Of a stretch of 64,000 nucleotides of DNA, positions 38,843 to 47,466 are shown one piece after another. Source of the stretch: an uncultured Clostridium sp. (GTDB taxonomy: Bacteria > Bacillota > Clostridia > TANB77 > CAG-508); assembly GCA_947648495.1 (NCBI GenBank), contig CANSOA010000007.1, positions 1-64,000 of the forward strand. The letters are read 5' to 3'. Every line of letters starts with the position of its first letter. The stretch's first letter is position 1. Both the position numbers and the translations under genes were made by a program. Below the pieces are notes generated by a model that saw nothing but the letters and a program-made list of their open reading frames with translations, did not search any database and was not told the origin of the DNA.

Positions 38843-40396
38843 ATGTGTAAAACTCATTTAAAAAATAATATCAAGAAAAAATTCAAAAATTACACTTTAC
38901 AAAATTATGAAGAAGATGTAAAAAATCTAGGTTTATCAAATATCTGGGATTTAATTTGTGAATACATAATAGCATTTGGAGAAACAGAATTTTTAAGTAT
39001 AAAAAATTTTAGCGAACTATATGAAATCGGTTTAGCAACTCAAGATAAACAACAAAAAAAGAATTATGGTCAATATTATACTCCAGATGACGTTGCAAAA
39101 GTTATGAGTCAATGGTTGGATAAACAAGAAGGAGAAATCATTTGCGATGTTTCGTGTGGTACTGGAAAATTGATTATTACCTATTTAGATTACATTGGAA
39201 AAGAAAGAGCTATAGACTTAATTAAAAATGAAAAAATATATTTATATGATTTAGACAAAGTCGCTTTAAAAATCTGCAAAATTTCTTTAATGGTAAAATA
39301 TGGGCTAGAATTCGGAAATTGTATACACGATTTTGCTTGCGATTTTTTAGATAACAATGTTATTTTACCAAAAAATTGCAAAACAATTGCCAATCCACCT
39401 TATGCTGTGATAAGCAATTTCGGGGAAAATTGGAATATTACAAACGTAATCAAAGATACAAAAGAATATTATTCAGCCTTTATGGAAAAAATTGTAGAAC
39501 AAAGCAAATCTACTGTAATTATTACGCCTTACAGTTTTATTTCTGGAAACAAATTTTATTCATTACGCCAAGTTTTGACTAAATATAGCGGTTTTATTTA
39601 CTCTTTTGATAATGTACCCGGTAATATTTTTCGTGGAAAAAAACATGGAATTTTTAACTCAAATACAAGTAATTCTGTAAGAGCTGCAATTACAGTTGTA
39701 AATAAAAATAAAAACATTGGCTTTAAATTAACACCTTTAATTCGATTTAAAAATATTGAAAGAGAAAACCTTTTAAAATGTGATATTTTGGAAAATTTTT
39801 TAGGCGAAAAAAGTCAAACTATCTCAAACGAAAATCCTTCTTTTGCTAAATGTCACAAGCAATTAGAAAATATTTTTGAAAGTTGGACTTTAAAATCAGA
39901 AAATCATATTTTAAAAGAATTGATAACTCCTTCCGCAGAATTTACAATTTCAATGCCAAATACTTGTCGATATTACACAACGGCTTCAGCCGAACAAATG
40001 AAAAGAAACGGTCAAATTATAATGCATTTTGACAATGAAGATATTTTTAATTTTATTTATTGTTTCATAAATTCTTCATTTGTATACTGGTTTTGGCGTA
40101 TGTATGACGGTGGCATTACTTATCCTACAAATTTGTTAATGAAAGTTCCAAGTATCTTTCATCTATTAAAGCCTGAAGATAAACAGTTTTTTAAAAAAAT
40201 CGCGCAAGAGATGATTAATAAAGCTGAAGATTATAAAATAACTAAAAAAAATGTTGGCATACAGGAAAATATTAAATATCCTAAAAAATATCGAGATAAA
40301 ATCAATGAAAGAATATTAAAAATACTAGATTTAAATGAAAACGCTTCTATTTTTGATATTGTTCATTCTAACATGGCTTTGGAGGTGAATTTATGA
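38843..40396 (+). CDS. adenine-N6 DNA methyltransferase
   Basis: 517 residues. NYGQYYTPDDVAKVM near 74-88 is the Type I/IIG-like entry motif, DVSCGTGKLI near 103 binds S-adenosylmethionine, and IANPPYAV near 182 is the NPPY catalytic motif of adenine-N6 methyltransferases. A C-terminal part probably recognises the target. It overlaps the next gene by ATGA, which places the methyltransferase and the nuclease in one unit, a Type II-like restriction-modification pair inserted beside a tRNA gene. Confidence 0.85.
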   Translation: MCKTHLKNNIKKKFKNYTLQNYEEDVKNLGLSNIWDLICEYIIAFGETEFLSIKNFSELYEIGLATQDKQQKKNYGQYYTPDDVAKVMSQWLDKQEGEIICDVSCGTGKLIITYLDYIGKERAIDLIKNEKIYLYDLDKVALKICKISLMVKYGLEFGNCIHDFACDFLDNNVILPKNCKTIANPPYAVISNFGENWNITNVIKDTKEYYSAFMEKIVEQSKSTVIITPYSFISGNKFYSLRQVLTKYSGFIYSFDNVPGNIFRGKKHGIFNSNTSNSVRAAITVVNKNKNIGFKLTPLIRFKNIERENLLKCDILENFLGEKSQTISNENPSFAKCHKQLENIFESWTLKSENHILKELITPSAEFTISMPNTCRYYTTASAEQMKRNGQIIMHFDNEDIFNFIYCFINSSFVYWFWRMYDGGITYPTNLLMKVPSIFHLLKPEDKQFFKKIAQEMINKAEDYKITKKNVGIQENIKYPKKYRDKINERILKILDLNENASIFDIVHSNMALEVNL

Positions 40397-41511
40397 TACC
40401 CTTAACAAAATTACAAAAAGAAATCATGCAAGAATTTTATAGCATCGAAAAAACAAGGGTAATTTATGATAAAAAAGAAAGACAAGGCTTATGGCAAAAA
40501 TCAACCAAAAAAGTATTTTTAAACTTAGAAGAAATTTTTAAGAAATGCCCTGCTTTAGCACATCAAATTAATAAAAGTTATAAAATAAAAAATAACATTC
40601 AATCAGCAATTTTCAGTGAATGTGTTTATGCTCAAACTTTAGCAAACATGTTTCATTTAAATCATTTTATCAATTGTTCAGAAGATAGGCATTTTATTCC
40701 AGAAACAATCAACCATTTACTTCAATCATATCATTTAGTGCCAAGATACTGCTATTCCAGTGACGATAAAAAAAGAATGCTCATTCAAGCTGGCGGAGCC
40801 GGTGGAATTGATAGTGCACTAATTTCAGTAATAGACTTAAATATTTATACGATTGAATTTAAAGAACCCAAAGCCAAAACTAGCGAACCAGATTTGCCAA
40901 AATATATAGAAAACGGCAAATTAGTTGTTACACTTGATTTCTTAGAAAGATATCCTCAATTCCAACAAATGTTAAACGAACAAAAAGATTTAAACTTTTT
41001 CGAAAAAATGGGGAATAATATCCATAATTTTTCAAAAGAAAGTATACATATCGCTGTTTCAAACAATTATGTAAAAAAATATGCTGATGTAATTTGTACA
41101 GAAGACAAATCAGGAAATTTAGTCATGCTTCCAGCTAACCAAGTTACACTTTGGGCTAAAACAGAAGGCGAAATTCGTCCAGCTGGAAGAAATCATTACA
41201 AAGTTTGGACCCCTTTGGCTTTAAAAATATTTTTAGAAAAACTAAATGCGAAATTTGAAGGAAATATAGTAACAGTTGAAAAAAGTAAACTAGAGCTTCG
41301 AAAAGAACGTGGCGGAAATCGCAAAATATCAGGCTTTAAAATAAACCCATTATTTTTTATATACCAAAAAGACTGTACTATAAAAGAAAACTTAGTTAGT
41401 TTTGATATTACTCATGTCCGACAACTAAACCCTACCATTGCTGGAAAAATGTCTTTTAAAAATTTAGAATACAATAAAGTAAAAGATTATTATACAAATA
41501 TTAAAAATTAA
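40393..41511 (+). CDS. probable restriction endonuclease partner of the methyltransferase
   Basis: 372 residues. AGGAGGIDSALISVIDLNIYTIEFKEPKAK around 137-166 fits a PD-(D/E)XK nuclease core: an Asp in GGID, then EFKEPK as the (D/E)XK strand. No strong family name comes to mind. The four-base overlap with the methyltransferase gene and convergent terminator make a restriction role likely. The target sequence cannot be read from the protein. Confidence 0.65.
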   Translation: MIPLTKLQKEIMQEFYSIEKTRVIYDKKERQGLWQKSTKKVFLNLEEIFKKCPALAHQINKSYKIKNNIQSAIFSECVYAQTLANMFHLNHFINCSEDRHFIPETINHLLQSYHLVPRYCYSSDDKKRMLIQAGGAGGIDSALISVIDLNIYTIEFKEPKAKTSEPDLPKYIENGKLVVTLDFLERYPQFQQMLNEQKDLNFFEKMGNNIHNFSKESIHIAVSNNYVKKYADVICTEDKSGNLVMLPANQVTLWAKTEGEIRPAGRNHYKVWTPLALKIFLEKLNAKFEGNIVTVEKSKLELRKERGGNRKISGFKINPLFFIYQKDCTIKENLVSFDITHVRQLNPTIAGKMSFKNLEYNKVKDYYTNIKN

Positions 41512-41538
41512 CTCCAGCTTTATAAAACTGGAGTTTTT
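41510..41538. terminator. bidirectional terminator
   Basis: AACTCCAG and CTGGAGTT pair across a TTTATAAAA-type loop, followed by TTTTT, between the endonuclease and mazF, which converge here. Confidence 0.85.
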
Positions 41539-41541
41539 CTG

Positions 41542-41892
41542 TTATTCCTCTAAACCGAAACTGATTCCTATTGCATTATTAACTTTATTCATTAATTTAT
41601 TATCGTTAATATGCCCAATTTTTTCCTTCAACCTACTTTTATCAATTGTTCTAATTTGCTCTGCTAACACAACTGAATCCGATTTTAAACCGTTATCTTC
41701 TGATGCTATTTTTATATGAGTAGGTAGTCTTGTTTTTCCAGTTTGGGACGTAATTGCAGCCGCAATAACAGTTGGGCTGTACTTATTTCCAGTATCGTTT
41801 TGTATTATTAAAACTGGTCTAATTCCACCTTGTTCAGACCCTACAACTGGACTTAAATCAGCATAGAACATATCTCCTCTTTTTACTACCAT
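41542..41892 (-). CDS. mazF: EndoA/MazF-family mRNA interferase toxin
   Basis: 116 residues from the ATG at 41892, which has AGGAG eight bases before it. [31 protein letters not shown], then [11 protein letters not shown] and [13 protein letters not shown] are the conserved blocks of Bacillota EndoA, a UACAU-type RNA cutter in B. subtilis. No antitoxin gene of the EndoAI type lies before it; the gap to the next gene is about 60 bases. The antitoxin may be elsewhere. Confidence 0.9.
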   Translation of the reverse strand: MVVKRGDMFYADLSPVVGSEQGGIRPVLIIQNDTGNKYSPTVIAAAITSQTGKTRLPTHIKIASEDNGLKSDSVVLAEQIRTIDKSRLKEKIGHINDNKLMNKVNNAIGISFGLEE

Positions 41893-41951
41893 AATCTTCA
41901 CTCCTACTTAAATTTACGTATAGAATAGAATATTAAATTACGTTTTTTACT

Positions 41952-42572
41952 TTATTTTTCATTACATTTAAATTCTATATTATTATATATTATGCAGATT
42001 GTCTTATTTTTGGTATTGTCTTTTATTTCTAATTTGGTTGGCTTTTGGGTTTGACTATCTATATACAACTTTTTATATTTAATATATGTATTCTGATTCC
42101 TATTTAATTTCACTTCAAAAATTAATTCTCCGTTTTCCTCAAAATAATTTGAAGTATTTTCCTCATTTTTATAATCCTGAACAAAACAGTTTAGGAACAT
42201 TGCATGATCTAACAAATTATTATAATTTTCATACACTTTTTCCAAATTTAGTTTTGCATTAGAAACCTTTAAATTATTTTGATTTAGCTCAATTTTTATC
42301 CCTTCAATAGACTCTCCCTGTATTACTTCCTGCATACAATAATTGCCATTTACTTCTTGTTTCATAACATATTCATTTTGAGTTTTATTACTTACAACTC
42401 TTACATTAATTTCTGCTTGGTATTGTTCCATATCATTTAAAATATCTTTTTCACTTCTATTCTTACTTATATTATTGCCAAATAAAAAGTTTTTATAATA
42501 CAAAAATCCAAAAATCGTGCAAAATATTATTACAAAAAACACGATTTTTTTTAATTTAATTGCTTTTATCAT
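41952..42572 (-). CDS. GerS/LolA-like anchored lipoprotein-type protein
   Basis: 206 residues with an N-terminal membrane segment (about 9-26) and a beta-rich outer domain with a pattern of alternating strands (QAEINVRVVSNKTQNEYVMKQEV...KPTKLEIKDN). This recalls GerS-related germination proteins, which have a LolA-like fold and often lie next to alr and ndoA/mazF in Clostridia. There is no lipobox cysteine, so it would be membrane-anchored rather than lipidated. Assignment is from shape and context. Confidence 0.45.
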   Translation of the reverse strand: MIKAIKLKKIVFFVIIFCTIFGFLYYKNFLFGNNISKNRSEKDILNDMEQYQAEINVRVVSNKTQNEYVMKQEVNGNYCMQEVIQGESIEGIKIELNQNNLKVSNAKLNLEKVYENYNNLLDHAMFLNCFVQDYKNEENTSNYFEENGELIFEVKLNRNQNTYIKYKKLYIDSQTQKPTKLEIKDNTKNKTICIIYNNIEFKCNEK

Positions 42573-42941
42573 ATATTTCTCTCCCTTTTTATTTAATTTT
42601 ATAATTTTAATTTTGGGGATAATTTGGGGGGACGTAATTGGGGGGATAATTTTGGTAATTTTGTAATTTGGGGTAATTTTGGGGACGGGGACACTCTTTG
42701 TATTTAAATCATATTAAATTTTGCTTATTTTTTAACTTTAAATATTCTTAAGAGTGTCCCCGTCCCCATTTTCCTCATTTCTCTTTCTTCACTTTTTCAA
42801 ATTTTCCTCTATTATTCCTCATTATCTCCATTTTTCCTATTCTTTCAAGACTGTCCCCGTCCCCAAAATTCTCCAAAAATAAATTTATTTTTCCACAAAA
42901 AAAAGATAGATTAAAAACCCATCTTTTTTATTCAATATATT
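42573..42941. repeat. intergenic gap with REP-like palindrome, half copy and G-rich tract
   Basis: A G-rich tract at 42613-42680 has regular GGGG runs. The palindrome at 42681-42767 has arms GGGGACGGGGACACTCTT and AAGAGTGTCCCCGTCCCC. A lone right arm GACTGTCCCCGTCCCC sits at 42849-42864. No gene is visible. A weak terminator for dusB closes the gap at about 42900-42930. Confidence 0.8.
42900..42930 (-). terminator. terminator after dusB
   Basis: On the minus strand AAAGATGGG, a T-rich loop, then ATCTATCTTTTTTTT: a weak AT-rich stem with a long T tail. Confidence 0.55.
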
Positions 42942-43919
42942 CTACAAACTTTTAAAATATTCAAAAACAATCTTTGCAAACTCTTCCTTTGTTTCCACTT
43001 TATTTATTTTGTTTTTCACAACCGTTGCATTTTTTAACCCCTTTACATACCAAGCTACATGCTTTCTAATCTCGCGTACAGCAGTATATTCTCCTTTTTC
43101 ACTTATTAAAATTTGAAAATGCTCCATAATAATCTGAAACTTATTTTTTAATAAAAAATCATTCTTCAATACATTCTCACCTAAATTTAAAGCAATTTCC
43201 TTGAAAATCAACGGATTTCCAAGACTAGCTCTACCAATCGCAATTCCGTCACAGCCCGTTTCCTCAAACATTTTCTTTGCATCTTCTGCATTTTTTACAT
43301 CTCCATTTCCAATTACTGGTATTTTGACACTTTCTTTCACTTGCCTTATAATATCCCAATCCGCAATCCCCATATAAAATTCGTCTCGCGTTCTGCCATG
43401 TACTGTAATGGCATCAATACCATTTTTTTCTGCTATTTGAGCTAACTTTACTGCTACAATATGTTCCTTATCCCAACCTTTTCGTATTTTCAAAGTAACT
43501 GGTTTGGTGGAATTTTTAACTACTTCTTGTATAATTTTTTCTGCTAAATCCAAATCTAATAATAATTTACTTCCGTCCCCATTTTTGACAACTTTTGGTG
43601 CTGGACATCCCATATTAATATCTACAATATCCGCTATTTTACAAATAACTTTTGTCGCCTCTCCCATAATTTGCGGATCACTTCCAAAAATCTGCATAGA
43701 AATTGGTCTTTCACTCTCCTCAAGATGAAGCATTTTAAGCGTCTTTTCATCCTCAAACGTAATCGCCTTGCTACTTACCATTTCATTACAAACTAATCCT
43801 GGGTTTCCATATTTTTTACAAATAATACGAAAAGGCAGGTCTGTCACGCCTGCCATCGGTGCTAATATTAAATTATTTTCTAATTCTACATTTCCTATTT
43901 TCAATTTTTTTAGATACAT
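42942..43919 (-). CDS. dusB: tRNA-dihydrouridine synthase (DusB type)
   Basis: About 325 residues from the ATG at 43919, which has AAGGA before it. FMN enzyme that reduces uridine in the tRNA D-loop. NLILAPMAGVTDLPFR at the start, CNEMVSSKAI, NMGCPAPKVVKNGDGSKL with the catalytic Cys, HGRTRDEFYMG and GNGDV...CDGIAIGRASLGNP are all present. Located downstream of rodA in the same direction. Confidence 0.92.
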   Translation of the reverse strand: MYLKKLKIGNVELENNLILAPMAGVTDLPFRIICKKYGNPGLVCNEMVSSKAITFEDEKTLKMLHLEESERPISMQIFGSDPQIMGEATKVICKIADIVDINMGCPAPKVVKNGDGSKLLLDLDLAEKIIQEVVKNSTKPVTLKIRKGWDKEHIVAVKLAQIAEKNGIDAITVHGRTRDEFYMGIADWDIIRQVKESVKIPVIGNGDVKNAEDAKKMFEETGCDGIAIGRASLGNPLIFKEIALNLGENVLKNDFLLKNKFQIIMEHFQILISEKGEYTAVREIRKHVAWYVKGLKNATVVKNKINKVETKEEFAKIVFEYFKSL

Positions 43920-43978
43920 TTTACTATCCTTAATTTTGTATTTTTTGTGCATGTTAGCCAGCAATTCATATCCCTACA

Positions 43979-45076
43979 TTATAGGTAAGATTTTTGTCTT
44001 CTTGAGCTGATATTTAATAATAACCCAATACAAATAAAATTTGTAATCAATGAACTTCCACCATAACTTACAAACGGTAATGGAACTCCAGTAATTGGCA
44101 AAAGTCCAATTGTCATTCCGATATTTTCAATCATATGAAAAAAGAAAATTCCGCCAATCCCAATTGCAATATAGGATCCCAAATTATCTTTCGCAGTTTT
44201 TGCGATATAAATTATCTTTGTAACCAATACAACATACAGGACTAATATCGTTGCAGTAGCAATAAATCCCAATTCTTCGCCAATAACAGAAAAGATAAAA
44301 TCTGTTGTTTTCGGATACAGAAAACCTAACTGTGTTTGATTTCCCTGTAATAATCCCATGCCTAGCAATTGCCCTGCTCCAATCGCCAATTTTGACTGTA
44401 TAATATTATATCCATCTCCTCTTGGATCCGACTCTGGATTTAAGAAAACCTCAATTCTCTTCAAAGCATGTTCTGGCAATTTATGATACACAACTGGAAC
44501 CAGAACAGCCACACATAAACAAGCTATTATTATATATTTTTTATCAATTCCAGAAATAAACAATATAAACAACATCGCAAAAATATAAGCCATTGCAGTT
44601 CCATAATCAGGTTGTAAAATAATTAATCCAATTGGTATTGCCATAAAAAATAGTGCTATGAAAAGTTTCCATATTTTATTAATTTGTTTTCTCCCTCTAA
44701 TTTGCAATTTATTAATTAAGAAAGAAATAAATAAAATAACAACTATTTTTGATAATTCCGATGGCTGAATTGAAGTGCCACCAAACTGATACCAACTTCT
44801 AGCACCATTTATTGGTTCTGTAAAGAGCACTCCAACAAGTAATCCTAGTGAAATTATATAAATTACCGTTGAAAATCTGGCAATTACATTATAATCAATG
44901 CAATACGCCAAAATTAAAAACGGGATACTCACAACAAACCACTGTATTTGTTTCTTAAATTCACCATACTCAGTACTTTGTGTAGCCGAAAATAAAGCAA
45001 CCAATCCAATTACAAATAATAATAAACTGACAATCAAAATGGTCCATTCTGTATTCTTCAGTAACTTTTTTTTCAC
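43979..45076 (-). CDS. rodA: RodA-family peptidoglycan polymerase
   Basis: 365 residues with ten membrane segments. SEDS glycosyltransferase of cell elongation. Conserved parts: ARSWYQFGGTSIQPSELSKI, LQPDYGTAMAYI, GQLLGMGLLQGNQTQLGFLYPKTTDFIFSVIGEELGF and PFVSYGGSSLITNFI. Shorter than typical FtsW and adjacent to minE and minD, so RodA is the better name. It starts five bases after minE. Confidence 0.9.
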   Translation of the reverse strand: MKKKLLKNTEWTILIVSLLLFVIGLVALFSATQSTEYGEFKKQIQWFVVSIPFLILAYCIDYNVIARFSTVIYIISLGLLVGVLFTEPINGARSWYQFGGTSIQPSELSKIVVILFISFLINKLQIRGRKQINKIWKLFIALFFMAIPIGLIILQPDYGTAMAYIFAMLFILFISGIDKKYIIIACLCVAVLVPVVYHKLPEHALKRIEVFLNPESDPRGDGYNIIQSKLAIGAGQLLGMGLLQGNQTQLGFLYPKTTDFIFSVIGEELGFIATATILVLYVVLVTKIIYIAKTAKDNLGSYIAIGIGGIFFFHMIENIGMTIGLLPITGVPLPFVSYGGSSLITNFICIGLLLNISSRRQKSYL

Positions 45077-45081
45077 TTAAA

Positions 45082-45708
45082 CTATTTCCCTTCACTTACT
45101 TTTTTCTCATCTTCTTCCTCTGCTGCCTTTAATAATTGGTCAAACGTAACATCATCGTCTTCTTCCTCTTCCTCATTTTCATTGTCATCTTTTTTCATTT
45201 CCTTTTGGAGTTCGTTATCTGGCTGTTTTTTAGATTTTCTCTTAGTTTGTTTTGGTTTGGTTTCTTTTTTAGATTTTTCTTTTTCTATACCATCAATCAT
45301 TTCTGTTATAGTTTCTTCTACTTTTTCTTTCTTGACCTCTTCTTTTTTCGCCTCTTCTATTTTTTTGTTAAAATTAACTCCCTCAAATTCTTTAACTTTC
45401 TCTGCCTTCATATCATTTTTAATATTAACAATCGGTATATTGGCATATAAAGCAGGTGCTCCATTTGTTCCATCATCATTTGGTTTGTTGGTAAGTCTTA
45501 CATCAATTGAATTTTCATCTACCACAATATATTTCTTGATAACATCAATAATTTCTTGTTTCATTAATTCTAAAAAATCTGCCGAAACATTTGCCCTATC
45601 CTGCATAAGAACCAAATGTAACCTTTCTTTTGCATCATCTTTTGACCCCAACTCTCTACTTTCAGGTTTAACCATTTTTTTAAAAAAGTTTCCTATACTT
45701 TCAAACAT
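45082..45708 (-). CDS. minE: MinE with a long charged C-terminal extension
   Basis: Topological regulator of division-site selection. Residues 1-95 match MinE (AKERLHLVLMQDRANVSADFLELMKQEIIDVIKKYIVVD, then the beta strands). MinE is usually about 90 residues; this one has 208, with a Lys/Glu-rich tail ending in long acidic runs. It lies between minD and rodA. The tail has no known function and may be disordered. Confidence 0.85.
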   Translation of the reverse strand: MFESIGNFFKKMVKPESRELGSKDDAKERLHLVLMQDRANVSADFLELMKQEIIDVIKKYIVVDENSIDVRLTNKPNDDGTNGAPALYANIPIVNIKNDMKAEKVKEFEGVNFNKKIEEAKKEEVKKEKVEETITEMIDGIEKEKSKKETKPKQTKRKSKKQPDNELQKEMKKDDNENEEEEEDDDVTFDQLLKAAEEEDEKKVSEGK

Positions 45709-45729
45709 TTTTTTCCTCCTAAAATCTTC

Positions 45730-46524
45730 TTATGCTTTGCCAAATAAACGTTTAATTCTCGCTATTAAACCCTTCTCCGTTCCAGGAATTGTAACTTCTA
45801 TATTTTCTCCCAATATTCTTCTTGAAATCTCAATATACGCTTTACCAGAAGGTGCTCTTTTATTGGATACGACAGGCTCACCTTTATTCGTTTGTGTAAT
45901 GATATTTTCATCATCTGGTACAACACCAATCAAATCAATTGACAATAAATCAACAATATCATCCACATCCATCATTTCGCCTTTTCTAACCATGGATGTA
46001 CGCAAACGATTAACAATTAATTCTGGATTTTTAATATCAGAAGATTCTAATAATCCAATAATTCTGTCTGCATCTCGAATGGCAGAAATTTCAGCAGTTG
46101 TAACTACTAAAGCTCGATTAGCACCTGCTATTGCATTTTTAAAACCTTGTTCAATTCCTGCTGGACAATCAACTAATATGTAATCAAATTCTTTTTTTAA
46201 CTCTTCTATTAAATTTTTCATTTGCTCTTCATTAATTGCATTTTTATCTCTCGTCTGTGCCGCTGGAAGCAAGAATAGTTCTTGAAATCTTTTATCTTTG
46301 ATTAAAGCTTGTCTTAATTTACATTTTTCTTCAATAACATCTACTAAATCATATACAATTCTATTTTCAAGTCCCATCACAACATCTAAATTTCTAAGTC
46401 CAATATCTGTATCAATTAGTGCCACTTTTTTTCCTGCCATTGCTAAGGCAGAACCTAAATTTGCAGTTGTTGTTGTCTTACCAACTCCTCCTTTGCCTGA
46501 TGTTATAACAATAACTTCTCCCAT
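45730..46524 (-). CDS. minD: MinD septum-site ATPase
   Basis: 264 residues. Deviant Walker A SGKGGVGKTTTTANLG at the N-terminus, DTDIGLRNLDVVMGLENRIVYDLVD, LVDCPAGIEQGF and a C-terminal amphipathic helix (IARIKRLFGK) for membrane binding. First gene of the minD-minE-rodA group. Confidence 0.95.
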   Translation of the reverse strand: MGEVIVITSGKGGVGKTTTTANLGSALAMAGKKVALIDTDIGLRNLDVVMGLENRIVYDLVDVIEEKCKLRQALIKDKRFQELFLLPAAQTRDKNAINEEQMKNLIEELKKEFDYILVDCPAGIEQGFKNAIAGANRALVVTTAEISAIRDADRIIGLLESSDIKNPELIVNRLRTSMVRKGEMMDVDDIVDLLSIDLIGVVPDDENIITQTNKGEPVVSNKRAPSGKAYIEISRRILGENIEVTIPGTEKGLIARIKRLFGKA

Positions 46525-46659
46525 ACTCTCCTCCTTAAAAAATATGTGCTTAAATTATACTTTTTATATCTTACCTGTTTTTTGTAAAAAAGTCAATGAA
46601 TTTTTTACAATTTTGTAATATTTTTGTAATCATTTTGTAATATTATAATTAAAAAGAAT

Positions 46660-46707
46660 AGAGAGCATATAAATTACTTTTTTAAAAAAATAATTTATAT
46701 GCTCTCT
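46660..46707. terminator. long perfect hairpin between the coiled-coil gene and minD
   Basis: AGAGAGCATATAAATTA (46660-46676) and its exact complement (46691-46707) pair over 17 bp around a loop that is itself an A/T tract. It is just after the stop of the coiled-coil gene, so it can end that transcript, but the T tail is short. It may instead act as an RNA stability element. Confidence 0.55.
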
Positions 46708-46721
46708 ATCATCATGAATTT

Positions 46722-47186
46722 CTATTTAGAACTATTTAATTCAAGAGTAGAAACTCTTTTTTCAAGACTAAAAATAGCGACTTCACTTCGATCCATCCTA
46801 CTATCTATTTTACGAATTTTCTCAGATTTTTCCAAATTTTTATCTAACTCTAGACTTACTGCATCTAAAATAGCATCTATTTTAGTACCATAATTTTGTT
46901 CAAATAAAAAATATTGATCTAACAATTCCTTTTTTAGTTCTTCCAATTTTTTATCAAATTTTTTCTCTAATTTCGTCTCTAGTCTTTGTTCTGAAACTTG
47001 GAATTTTTCATCAAACTTCTTTTCTAGTTTTGTTTCCAATCTTTCTTCTAATGTTTGTATTTTTTCATCAAGCTTCTGCTCTAGTTTGATTTCTAATCTT
47101 TCCTCAAAATCTCGCAATTTTTCATTAAATTTTTCTTCTAGTTTTTGGTCTAACATTTTCCCAATTTTTAAAATTAACTCTTCCAT
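46722..47186 (-). CDS. coiled-coil repeat protein
   Basis: About 154 residues from the ATG at 47186 with AAAGGAGG before it. Residues 10-100 are a coiled coil built on an imperfect repeat of 14-17 residues of the type EERLETKLEKKFDEKF, four to five copies. The C-terminal third (IRKIDSRMDRSEVAIFSLEKRVSTLE) is another coiled coil. No enzyme motif. Resembles small uncharacterised DUF-type coiled-coil proteins of Clostridia. Confidence 0.65.
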   Translation of the reverse strand: MEELILKIGKMLDQKLEEKFNEKLRDFEERLEIKLEQKLDEKIQTLEERLETKLEKKFDEKFQVSEQRLETKLEKKFDKKLEELKKELLDQYFLFEQNYGTKIDAILDAVSLELDKNLEKSEKIRKIDSRMDRSEVAIFSLEKRVSTLELNSSK

Positions 47187-47374
47187 ATTTCCCACCTCCT
47201 TTCTTTAATTTGTTAAATTCTAACATATTTTAATCTAAAATGCAATAAAAATTTTACTTTTTACCCGACTTTTTTATTTTTTAATTTTAAAAAGTTTCGC
47301 GCTTATCTCCCCAAAAGTTTTATGTGTTTGTTTTTCTACCGTTATATTTTATTCACAAATTGTTTTCATTCGTC

Positions 47375-47403
47375 TTGACTTTCTTCTTTAAAAAATATAT
47401 ACT
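47375..47403 (+). promoter_or_regulatory. promoter of the por operon
   Basis: TTGACT, 17 bases, TATACT, about 64 bases before the porC start. Nothing else is visible in the 47196-47466 gap apart from a GAAGGAGG ribosome binding site. Confidence 0.7.
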
Positions 47404-47466
47404 CTATTTAAATAAGAAATGAGTTTTCTGCCCATTTCATTCTAATAAAATGAAGGAGGATTTACA

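Noticed and set aside
45182..46183. 333-codon open frame on the plus strand opposite minE and minD
   Set aside because: It is the antisense shadow of two clearly recognised genes; its translation is low-complexity Ser/Phe/Leu with no ribosome binding site.
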